Assembly: GCF_020379485.1 (NCBI RefSeq)
Contig: NC_063452.1
Location: 59,355,338-59,419,337 of the forward strand
DNA: 64,000 bases
Direction of reading: 5' to 3'
Source: Brassica napus
Lineage: Eukaryota; Streptophyta; Magnoliopsida; Brassicales; Brassicaceae
This document shows positions 11,547 through 20,849 of the stretch, one piece after another (the stretch's first letter is position 1; each line of letters opens with the position of its first letter). The notes beneath the pieces were generated by a model. The model did no database searches. It worked only from the letters and a program-made list of their open reading frames with translations, and was not told where the DNA came from. Both the position numbers and the translations under genes were made by a program.

Positions 11547-11579
11547 AGGCAATGTTAAATCCGTTCTAAATAATTGTCA

Positions 11580-11885
11580 CTACACCCACCATCACAATCC
11601 GAACTATCAAAACCAAATATCCTGAAAACACCGGCAAAGATATATATAAAAGAATTTGAATTCATTGTTATTTTTCTAAAACCAATTTTCAGAATGTATG
11701 TGGCTGCTAACAATGAAGTATCATACAGCATAAGTACTTTCATCAACGGAAATATTTGACTCTTCATCCCCTGTATATATGCAAGTAAAGTGTATTCGGG
11801 ATTCCACTCGATACTATTCATGGCAGCCCGACATGGGATATGATACACCGTCCTCGTGGTTTAGACATTAATCGCGCATTGAGGA
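11580..11885 (-). pseudogene. Fragment of THO complex subunit 3 (TEX1/THO3), WD40 C-terminus
   Basis: The minus strand reads RTVYHIPCRAAMNSIEWNP followed by EYTLLAY at about 11862-11790, and later GVFRIFGFDSSD at about 11633-11597. From memory of Arabidopsis TEX1, this is the C-terminal end of the WD40 propeller, where HQIPCRAAMNSVEWNP is followed closely by GVFRIFGF. The separation here, about 150 bp, contains no clean coding frame and may be a retained intron plus decay. Codon NV-stop-T near 11871 replaces the expected NVQT, and the reading frame shifts after LLAY. Nothing of the N-terminal WD40 repeats is visible. It is a broken gene fragment, perhaps carried here by a transposon or by local duplication. 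Intron-like DNA argues against a processed cDNA copy. Confidence 0.6.
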
Positions 11886-14800
11886 ACTTATTTAGTAACC
11901 AAGCCTAGTGATAGGAAAGATCATTATAGTGATTCATGCTCCAAGATGATTTATGAATTATGCTAATTTCAATGGTTATTTGAGTTTCATGAACTGAAAT
12001 GATCACACAACGGATTTATTGCTGATAACAATCCTACCCGATACTAATAGATAATAATTCTTCATTATTCCCATGAGAAATTTACCTTCAAAGACACATT
12101 TTGAGTTTTCAATTACGTAATAAGACACATTGAGTTTGGAAGACACTTTCCCAAATCATTTTGTCTAATTTGCCCTTGAACTCTACATCCAGTGTTTGAG
12201 TAAATAATAAATTATAGAAACATTTTTTTTTTATTTTGCATCCATAACTTAAAATTCTCAGATCCCCTTTCTCTTAACATAATTCCAAACACACGTCTCA
12301 GATTCATCTATTATCTTTGACAATTACATTTGAACTAGAGCACCGTCGTCCTCTCCATCACTTTCAGAGACAGTCTGTTTTTCCGAGACCGTTGTGTTCA
12401 TCAGAGGTCGGCGTGTTCTTCCTACACAGTTGTCTTCTTGCTGGATCTTCCCAACACCAAAACTCAATCTCTCTGGCTCTTCTATCTAACATCCAAGACC
12501 AAACACGAATCTCGTTGTCTCCTCCATCTGATATCCATTGTTTGTTGTTTCTGAGGTTATTAGGGCGTGGCTACATATCCGTGGATACACAAGCGCATGT
12601 GGGGGGGGGGGGGGGGGGTTGGTTGTGGATGCAATGTTGGGTAAGGACACAGATGTGTGGATACGTATTGTTGGATACATGAACTGTGGTTGGGTTATAT
12701 TTTTAGGATTTGGTGGATACTTAGTCGTGGATACGCAATTTCCATGTCTATGTCGTCACTGACCACACAATCATTGTCCACGTCTCTCCGTGTCTCTATA
12801 TAATGTTACAATTTTTCGATTTATATCCACAATTATACAACATGTACGCACTCCCCTATCTATGCTTTCTTATCTACACTTCCCCAAATCATAAACCCCA
12901 ATCCACATAAACCATATCCACACATCCCTTGACCACCTTTGACTTCTCAACGCTTTCCCTGCACTATTAGAATCAAAATCGAGAAAACCAAAAACAAACT
13001 CAAAAAAACATTTGAAAGATTCACACACTTTCGTAAATAACTTTAAGTTCGTTGAAGAAGAAGAAAAGAAAGCTAGAATTACTTATGTTAAAAAAAAAAC
13101 TCAAATCTTGATGAGTCACTATCAACAATTTAAGTTTTTGTACTGTCATTTTCTCATCCATTGGATATGGTTTATTAGCATCTCATCCAAGGGCTTAAAA
13201 TAGACTCACTAACCGATAAACCTACTTCCTCAAACAAATAAATGACTATTTAGTTTTTTTTTCTTTCATTCTAAACCAAACATCCTTGCTTGTTTCTCTA
13301 ACAAAGGACTTTTTCGTCCACAACTGTGGCATCCGTACACAAAAAATGTGTCAAATACTGAATGTGTCTTTGCAGGTAAAGAAAAGACAAAATGTGTCTT
13401 TATGTGTAACTCTCTCTACTCCCATTGCTCTAACCTCCAAGTTCTCTTCTACATGTGCTGGTTTTGAGACCATGGTCCATAGCTAGTTTAAGCCGATACC
13501 AGAGATGGACTTAAAGTATATTAATTTTATTAATTTGTTATATTAGTGTTATATACTTGTACGGTTTTCTGGATAATTTTTTTTTGTTATTGGATCGCCT
13601 TTAGTTAATATTTATTTGTTCTTATGTTTTTTTTTTGTGATGTAGGTGGTGAGCCAGTATAATTGAAATATAAATGCAAGACTATGGACTATTCCATGTT
13701 TAGAACTTATGAGGTTTTTATTATTTGGAATTAACAATATATTTGAATAGCAATTTTGTTTCCGAAAGATGGTCCTCCATAAAACATGGACCAGTATATT
13801 ATTAGGCATGATTCCGGATTTGTCATTTCCGATCTATTTCGCAGTATAATAAATTGTTTTAACAAATCATTTGTTTTAAAACTATTTTTGTTAAATACAC
13901 TTTACAGTTTACACTAATCAAATTTATTTTGATGATACAGAGAACCTATTAACCTGTAAAATTCTTTTGAAAAGTGTAATTGTAACATCATTTTTAAATC
14001 TAGATTACTATGGATATGTTGGCCCAAAAAAGGATTATTATGGATAAGAAATCAGTCCCAGTTTTATAATATTTTGTAACTGTTGTAAGAAATACGTTTA
14101 CAAACAAATCTTAAATAAATTGTAGCAAAGAAGTGTGAAGCATGCCCAGTTCATTGGCAAGAAAAATGCAAAAAGGCTACAAGACATACTTTTACGCATG
14201 TGGAAGGTTTTGCAAAATGCTTTATTAGGTTAGGCTCTTTTGTACTTTATACATGGGTTTGGTGGGTTTGGTTTTGAAAGTTAAACACAATTACTTAACA
14301 ATGATTTTATCATCATTATATTAGTAACAATTTTAATACTACTTTTTTCTCAGGGCCTGACTTCTTTACTTGCTGATGTAAACAACTCGACTTTCCAACA
14401 CTACTGCAAAACAACTCTGGAGAATGATGGATCCCACACGAAAATCTATCTTCTACGAACAAATCTGGTTTTGTCATAAAGTCTTCTTTAGCTTTTAACT
14501 AAGGTATATGACATGACTCATATGTTTTCTAAGATACCTATTCTTCTGAGACTGGGGATCAAAACGAGCAACTGTTTTTGTGAGTATTTTCTTCTCCACG
14601 GCAAAGACTTGAAAGCATCCATTTGGTATCTACGACCTTTTGTTTTGTTGACTGACTCGAAGAGACCTTTTGTTGTTGTTGTTACTTGTTGCTAAGCATC
14701 AGCGTACGTACCAAACTACCCATCTATTATCGTAGATGTTTCTGTGAGCATCTTAATTGGTCATACGCATTTGATACATAGACAATTATTAGTCACTAAC

Positions 14801-15255
14801 ATACGCTCTCCCAAGTTCGAACTTAGGTTAGGACACAATACGTATTATATTATCAAAGTTCTCACTACAATACTTAGACCTTGATTGGTAGAACATTAAC
14901 ATTACTATTATGCTTTACATTATCCAATCTAACATTTATTATAAAAAGATTTAGAAAAACATTTACTAAATACTAATGCTCTCCAAATGTTATATGGTGA
15001 ATGCTCTCAAATAAAGCTTTTAGAAGAATATTTGCATTTATAATTTATAAAATTAAAGAAAAATATATAGCTAATTCATTTATTTTTATTTAATGAATCA
15101 TAAAATTATTTTTATCCAGAAGCTTGAGAGGGAATAAATTTAGTAATTTATACCAAATAAATTTTAATTAGTTGGTTCTAAAGAAAGAAAAAAAGATATT
15201 GATTTTTAATTGTTAAACTTAAAAGAAAACAAGGGGTATTTTCGTAAAATTTTAA
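11886..15255. other. Intergenic region upstream of IRKI
   Basis: Open frames at 12317-12682 and 13286-13486 show no recognised domain. The 12560-12740 stretch contains several gtggatac phrases around an 18-base G run, and atccaca phrases recur in the opposite sense near 12890-12930. Otherwise AT-rich DNA with nothing definite. Confidence 0.45.
12601..12618. repeat. 18-base G homopolymer
   Basis: Eighteen consecutive G sit in otherwise AT-rich DNA; this is the second long G run in the window. Length may vary or be an assembly weakness. Confidence 0.9.
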
Positions 15256-15330
15256 CTCTGCCCTTCACATGCGCTTTTTTTATCAAGTCCTTTTTAGAGA
15301 AGGGAGACAGAACATTCCTTGGATTTTAAC

Positions 15331-15455
15331 TCTCTCTCTCTCTTTCTCTTCTCTCTCTCTCACACGCAGACATCATCCTCATCACACATACCCTTTCCTC
15401 TCGCACTATCGCATTCACAGCCTCTCTTCTTTCTTTCTTCTTTCTCTCTCTCTAA
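15331..15455 (+). repeat. CT-rich tract in the probable IRKI 5' UTR
   Basis: Repeated ctctctctct and ttcttt runs lie just upstream of the IRKI start codon. Pyrimidine-rich leaders of this type are common in plant 5' UTRs and can bind GAGA-type factors; no single site is asserted. Confidence 0.6.
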
Positions 15456-15467
15456 TCTTCTTCTTCC

Positions 15468-17644
15468 ATGGCTTCTTCTGAAACAAAAATGAAGGGAAGA
15501 GAAAAAGAAGAAGCCATAGCAAACAGTGTGAAGATCAGGGCACTTCAAGCTGGTCTTATGCAGAAGTCAAGCCCTTCCTCCACTTACAGTATCAGAATCC
15601 CTTCTTCATCTTCTCCAGCTTCTCGTCCTCTCCCCAACCTCTCTGCTCATGACTATCCTGTTTTCACTCCTGTAAACTCTCTCTCTCCTTATCTTTTTCT
15701 CATCATCTTTCTTGTCGGGTTCCATGATGTGTTTTTGCTTCACTTTTTCGCATCTCTTTACTTGATTGCTTTCGACATTATGTATGGGAATTTGAGTTTG
15801 TTAGCATTTTAAACACATTTTTTGAAAATTATCATCGAGCCCGAGATTTATTGATTTAATCCGGTTTAGGCTCGCTAATTTTGGTTTATTTTAAGAATTA
15901 GGAGAGAATTAGATTTCTTAATTTATTCATATATTATTCGGTTAATAATACATTTAATAATTTAAATTACTGTGAAGTATTAAAAGACAAACAGTAAAAG
16001 ACTTGGATTTGGTAGAATAGAACCATTGTTATTCTTGTTTTGTCCTTTAGCTGTCACACTGTATTGAGTTTGGACACAAGTTACTGTGTTTTTTCCACTT
16101 TACACAATTTTCTCTTCCAACTTATCTCCTTGGTTTTGACACAGAGCTATGAAGATGAGCCTGTATCTGCATTTCATCACAAGAATCTCACACTATCTGA
16201 AACTTGGGATGAATCTGGTGTTGGTTTAGTAGAAGGAGATGAAGAACAAGACTTGAGACACACGTATCACTCTGATTCTCACAAAACCTCAACTTCAAGA
16301 AAGACTTTAACCCCTCAGCAAGATTCCCATGTTTACACCATGTCGGACGCTCTTAGATCCCCACCGTTACATTTTTACACAACCGGTAGAAGTAACTGTG
16401 GTGGCTCGGTTGATTTTAGATCGGTCTCTTCTTGCAATGAGTACAAACAAAGAGGTTTTGATACCAAGAGCTTGAAGAGCTCTAATCTTGTTGTGCCCTT
16501 GACGGATTCTCACTCCGTTGTTGTTGCTTCTCAGACAAGGAACCGTGGAGGTAGAGTGATGTCTTGGTTGTTCCCCAAGTTAAAGAGGAAGCAAAAGAGT
16601 AGTAACTCAATCTTTAACTCTCCTAGTAGAACCGAGAGATCAGAAGAGGTTTCTCATGAGGTGTTGAAAGACTCTGGTTCTTCTGGTGGCGAGAAGCTGA
16701 AGAGAGAGTTGATGGAAGCAAACAGAAGCAGAGACGCTGCGTTAACTCAAGTTGAAGAGATGAAATCTTCGTTGGGAGAGTTCAGCGAGAAGCTTCAGTA
16801 CTTGGAAAGTTACTGTGACGGTTTAAAGAAAGCTTTGAGACAAGCAACAGAAGTAGTCTCACAAGAGAATAGTAACAAGGCAGTGAAGAAGACGAACTCA
16901 GAGATGCCAATGAGTGAAGAGGTGATGGTTGAAGGGTTCTTGCAGATCGTATCCGAATCAAGATTATCGATAAAGCAGTTCTTGAAAACATTAGTCACAG
17001 AGATAGACGAAGAAGACACGACTCTAATGAGCAACATCAACACTCTCCTTCAACCATACAACTTATCATTCACCTCAAAGTACTCCAAGATCATTCAGTC
17101 CCACTTGGAATCCATCATAAGCCAAACAATATACCAAGACTTCGAGAACTGCGTCTTCCAGAAGAACGGTAAGCCCAAACTACTCGATCCAGAACAAGAA
17201 CGTCAAGCTAAATTCTCATCGTTTGCTTCCTTGAGAAACTTGAGCTGGAACGAGGTCTTGAAAAAGGGCACAAAATACTACAGCGAGGAGTTTAGTAGTT
17301 TCTGCGACGAGAAGATGAGTTTGATCATTACAACGTTGAAGTGGACGAGACCCTGGTCTGAAGAAATGCTTCAAGCGTTCTTTGTAGCTGCGAAATGTGT
17401 GTGGTTGCTTCATTTGCTTGCCTTCTCGTTTAGGCCAGCGTTAGGGATCTTGAGGGTGGAAGAGAACAGAGTGTTTGAGTCGAGTTATATGGAAGATATG
17501 GGTGGAGGAGATCGAGAGAGGATACAGAGATCGTCAGCGTCACGTGGACAAGGGCGGGTTAAGGTTATGGTGATGCCAGGGTTTTATATACAAGATAGGG
17601 TTTTAAGATGTAAGGTTCTTTGCAGGTACAAGTCATTAGGGTGA
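15468..17644 (+). CDS. IRKI: IRK-interacting protein (IRKI), DUF641/GIL1 family
   Basis: The model has two exons, 15468-15671 and 16145-17644, joined in phase 0, and predicts 567 residues. The start ATG opens MASSETKMKGREKEEAIANS; an upstream M in the second-exon frame lies inside the intron. Exon 1 encodes KIRALQAGLMQKSSPSS, typical of this family. Exon 2 has MSWLFPKLKRKQK, a coiled-coil part around residues 270-330 (LKRELMEANRSRDAALTQVE), then the DUF641 C-terminal region with SIKQFLKTLV, FASLRNLSWNEVL and WLLHLLAFSF. GIL1-like proteins act in light and gravity responses; IRKI was named as a partner of the receptor kinase IRK. The neighbour UGT92A1 supports orthology with At5g12900, as the two are adjacent in Arabidopsis from memory. 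No lesion is seen. Confidence 0.9.
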
Positions 17645-18007
17645 AGAGTGTCACACACTGTAATTTTTATGTAGCTTTTATTTATTGCGTTTCTTCTTAA
17701 TCTTTTATGAGTCAGATTTTTCAAAAGTCAACGTTGTGGAAACAAAAGGTTAGGAGGAAACTGGGGGGAAAGCTGCGGCTGAAAAAGATAGACACAGGAG
17801 TTGAAAAGACATACAATATGGGCCAAAAGTACCAGATCGAAGGCCCATAACCTTTTTGTTGACACCATGTTTTTGTGTGTTGGCCCATTAAATTTATGAT
17901 TAGGAAGCTCTTGTAATCTATAGACTAGTACAAGTCCATAAACATTATGAGTTGGCATCTTGTTATTGGGGCAGAAGAGCACCTCCATGCACAGGTCTTA
18001 CGAGTTA
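17645..18007. other. IRKI 3' region
   Basis: This should contain the IRKI 3' UTR. No other feature is recognised. Confidence 0.5.
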
Positions 18008-18192
18008 TTGGGAGGTTCTTACCTTAGGGTTTTTAGCGGAATATAAGAACTCGTCTTTTAATTTTTAGCTAAAAAAGTTAAGAACCGTCTCTTAAAACTC
18101 TTATTTAAGAACCGGTTTTCAGTTTTTTTAGTTAAAATTTAAGAGACAGATTCTTATATTTTGTTAAAATCCTCATTTTAAGAACCTTCCAG
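18008..18192. mobile_element. Palindromic MITE, 185 bp
   Basis: The left end ttgggaggttctta is mirrored at the right end as taagaaccttccag, and the complementarity continues inward: aatataagaactcgtctttt pairs with the copy of agacagattcttatatt. The element is therefore almost one long hairpin with no coding capacity. TA dinucleotides at 18006-18007 and 18193-18194 are the possible target duplication. The phrase aagaaccgtctcttaaa is frequent in Brassica intergenic DNA, by recollection. The superfamily is not assigned. Confidence 0.7.
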
Positions 18193-18850
18193 TAAGAGTA
18201 TCTGAAAATAAAATCAAAATCAGTAGTAGTTAAAAGTGGAAAGAGACCATATCAAACAAGATACCCTTTAAAACTCCACTTGCCTTTTGTCAGTTTCTAA
18301 TAAGTGGTTATAGTTATTTCATAAAAACTTCTCAACTTAATATTATTTTATGGTTAAAAAACGCATTATCAGTATCTTGGGGCCGAGGGTGGTCTAAGTC
18401 AACAATGTTGTTCAACTTTTTTCTGGTCAAGACAATGTTCTTCAACTCTAAATTTCAATAAAACATTCAGTAACTATTACCAAAAGTCTGTCTCAAAGAA
18501 AAAAAAACTAATGGCAAATCAGGATCAACTTTCTGTGATTTTTTTCCGTATCTAATGCACTAACATTTGAAAAATTTATTACGTTTCCAATAAAATAAGA
18601 CAAAAATCCTGACCTTGAAATGTGGAAAATATAACTGAAAAAGTTAGTGAAAAATCTAAAGACGCCAACGTCACTTTTACACCATTAATTCGTGAAAAAA
18701 ATAAATAGACTAATGGGAGAAGAGAACCAAAAGTGAATGGGCTAAACTTCCCCCAAGTCTTTAAGACTCTTTTCTCTTTCTATTCATAGAGTTCAGACCG
18801 TAACGCCCATCTTCTTGTCTGAATCTCAAAAGCTTTTCCTCAACACGGAG
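18193..18850. other. Upstream region of UGT92A1
   Basis: Probable promoter and 5' UTR of the glycosyltransferase gene. The open frame extends to 18815 with a TTG codon, but no earlier in-frame ATG exists. No specific regulatory site is claimed. Confidence 0.45.
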
Positions 18851-20305
18851 ATGGCAGACGCTAAACCTAAAAGTCTGAATATTGTCATGTTTCCTTTCAT
18901 GGCACAAGGCCATATCATCCCTTTTGTTTCTTTAGCCCTTCGTTTAGAGAAGATGATCAAGAACAAGAACAGAGAAGACAACCTCATCCTCTCTCTTGTC
19001 AACACTCCTTTGAACATGCCCAAACTACGTTCCAAACTTCCTCCTGACTCCTCCATAAAACTCATCGAGTTGCCTTTCAACAGCTCCGACCACGGCCTCC
19101 CTCACGACGCCGAGAATTTCGACTCTCTCCCTTACTCTCTCGTCATCAGCCTCCTCGAAGCTTCAAGATCCCTCCGTGAGCCCTTTCGAGACTTGATCAC
19201 TAGGATCTTGAAAGAAGGAGATGATGTTGTGGTGATCGGTGATTTCTTCTTGGGATGGATCGGTGAGGTTTGCAAAGAGGTCGGTGTTTCTTCGTTTATC
19301 TTTAGCGCTTCTGGTGCTTTTGGGTTAGGTTGTTATAGATCCATATGGCTTCACTTGCCGCACAAAGAAACCGAACAAGATCAGTTTCTATTACATGATT
19401 TCCAAGAAGCAGGGGAGATTGAGAAGACTCAGTTGAACTACTTCATGTTAGAAGCTGACGGAACCGATGACTGGTCGGTTTTCATGAAGAAAAATCTGCC
19501 AGGATGGTCTGATTTCGATGGATTCTTGTTCAATACGGTTGAGGAAATTGATCACATCGGTTTGTCTTATTTTCGTAAAATAACCGGTGGTAAACCGGTT
19601 TGGCCGGTCGGACCGGTTTTACCCGATGCTGGCTCGAGGTCGACAGAGGAAGGTGTGAAGGCATGGCTCGACTCAAAACCGGACCATTCGGTTGTCTACG
19701 TGTGTTTTGGTTCGATGAACTCTATTTCTCAAACTCACATGCTGGAGCTGGCTATGGCGTTAGAGAGTAGCGAGAAGAACTTCATATGGGTGGTGCGACC
19801 ACCAATGGGCGTGGAGGCTAATAAAGACTTTGATGTGAAAGAGTATTTACCGGAAGGGTTTGAAGAAAGAATCAAGAAATCAAGAAGAGGAGTGATTGTG
19901 AAGAAATGGGCGCCACAGGTTGATATATTGTCACACAAGGCAACATGTGTGTTTTTGAGTCATTGTGGTTGGAACTCGATACTCGAGTCGCTTAGCTACG
20001 GCGTGCCATTGCTAGGATGGCCTATGGCGGGGGAGCAGTTCTTCAATTCGATATTGATGGAGAAACATGTTGGTGTATCGGTTGAGCTGGCGCGTGGGAA
20101 GATATGTGATATCAAATGTGATGAGATTGTTTCTAAGATCAAGCTGGTGACGGAGGAGAGTGAAGTAGGGAGAGAGGTTAGGAGAAAGGCTAAAGAGGTG
20201 AAGGAGTTAGTGAGGAGAGCGATGGATGATGGAGTTAATGGCTCTTCTGTTATTGGTTTGGAAGAGTTTATTAGCCATGCAACGGTCAAGAACGAGAAGA
20301 GTTAA
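18851..20305 (+). CDS. UGT92A1: UDP-glycosyltransferase UGT92A1
   Basis: This intronless gene encodes 484 residues, a normal length for plant family-1 glycosyltransferases. It transfers a sugar from UDP-sugar to small lipophilic acceptors in the cytosol; the acceptor is not evident. The start MADAKPKSLNIVMFPFM at 18851 is chosen because it begins the conserved fold. The catalytic His is in AQGHIIPF (residue 21), and GDFFLGW near residue 115-120 carries the likely partner Asp. The 44-residue PSPG box runs from WAPQVDILSH through LSHCGWNS to GWPMAGEQ and ends in Gln, which usually goes with UDP-glucose. FNSSDHGLPHD and EAGEIEKTQLN match my recollection of Arabidopsis UGT92A1 (At5g12890). The gene follows IRKI by 1.2 kb on the same strand. 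A LINE begins about 440 bp beyond its stop codon. No break is seen. Confidence 0.93.
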   Translation: MADAKPKSLNIVMFPFMAQGHIIPFVSLALRLEKMIKNKNREDNLILSLVNTPLNMPKLRSKLPPDSSIKLIELPFNSSDHGLPHDAENFDSLPYSLVISLLEASRSLREPFRDLITRILKEGDDVVVIGDFFLGWIGEVCKEVGVSSFIFSASGAFGLGCYRSIWLHLPHKETEQDQFLLHDFQEAGEIEKTQLNYFMLEADGTDDWSVFMKKNLPGWSDFDGFLFNTVEEIDHIGLSYFRKITGGKPVWPVGPVLPDAGSRSTEEGVKAWLDSKPDHSVVYVCFGSMNSISQTHMLELAMALESSEKNFIWVVRPPMGVEANKDFDVKEYLPEGFEERIKKSRRGVIVKKWAPQVDILSHKATCVFLSHCGWNSILESLSYGVPLLGWPMAGEQFFNSILMEKHVGVSVELARGKICDIKCDEIVSKIKLVTEESEVGREVRRKAKEVKELVRRAMDDGVNGSSVIGLEEFISHATVKNEKS

Positions 20306-20733
20306 GACACTAGTTAATAGGTGCATGGTTTGTATAAGAGGATCTTATTGGGAATGACATTATTAGAAAAATGAATAACTATGACCGGTGGTTATACCAC
20401 ACAAGTGTTGTGATAGAGGAACTACTCTTTTCATAAAGTGTTAGATACTCTTTTGTTTGTTGAGCTAGACACACATGGTCCCAAGAGTTTATATTTGTAT
20501 CTTTCACATCGAATAATATGTCTGAAGAAGTAAGGTGTCTTGTTATGAAGTACATAGGAGTATGACGACTAGATAGTAGAAGAGGGAAAAAAGGTGAGCC
20601 GTTTGCGAAAGTTTTGCTAAAACGGCGACAATGTCGTTGTAAAGATGCAGTTTCACAATTATAGTATCCTCTATTTTTATGCTATGTTTTTTTTTCTTCA
20701 ATAAGGCGAAGAATGTCTTTAATGTCCTCCATC
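20306..20733. other. UGT92A1 3' region up to the LINE junction
   Basis: It should hold the 3' UTR of UGT92A1. It ends at the left target-site duplication of the second LINE (20734-20744). Confidence 0.5.
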
Positions 20734-20849
20734 TCCACAATAGTTCTTTTTTTTCTGAACAACTGGATATTTTATAAAGAAATTCGAAAGAGCAGAAAAC
20801 ATAAAGGTTCAGGACCCAGATGGGCTTGTCCATAGGTAAACAAAGAGAT

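Noticed and set aside
11555..11848. Intact 97-residue minus-strand frame read as a gene
   Set aside because: Only the two ends match TEX1, with non-coding DNA between them; better called a broken fragment.
12317..12682. 121-residue frame crossing the G18 run
   Set aside because: Glycine run from the homopolymer and no domain; likely chance.
18815..18850. Upstream extension of UGT92A1
   Set aside because: The codon at 18815 is TTG, not ATG, and the conserved fold starts at the ATG at 18851.
20543..20833. 96-residue minus-strand frame at the LINE-2 3' end
   Set aside because: It is the frameshifted tail of RNase H running through the poly(A) into flanking DNA.
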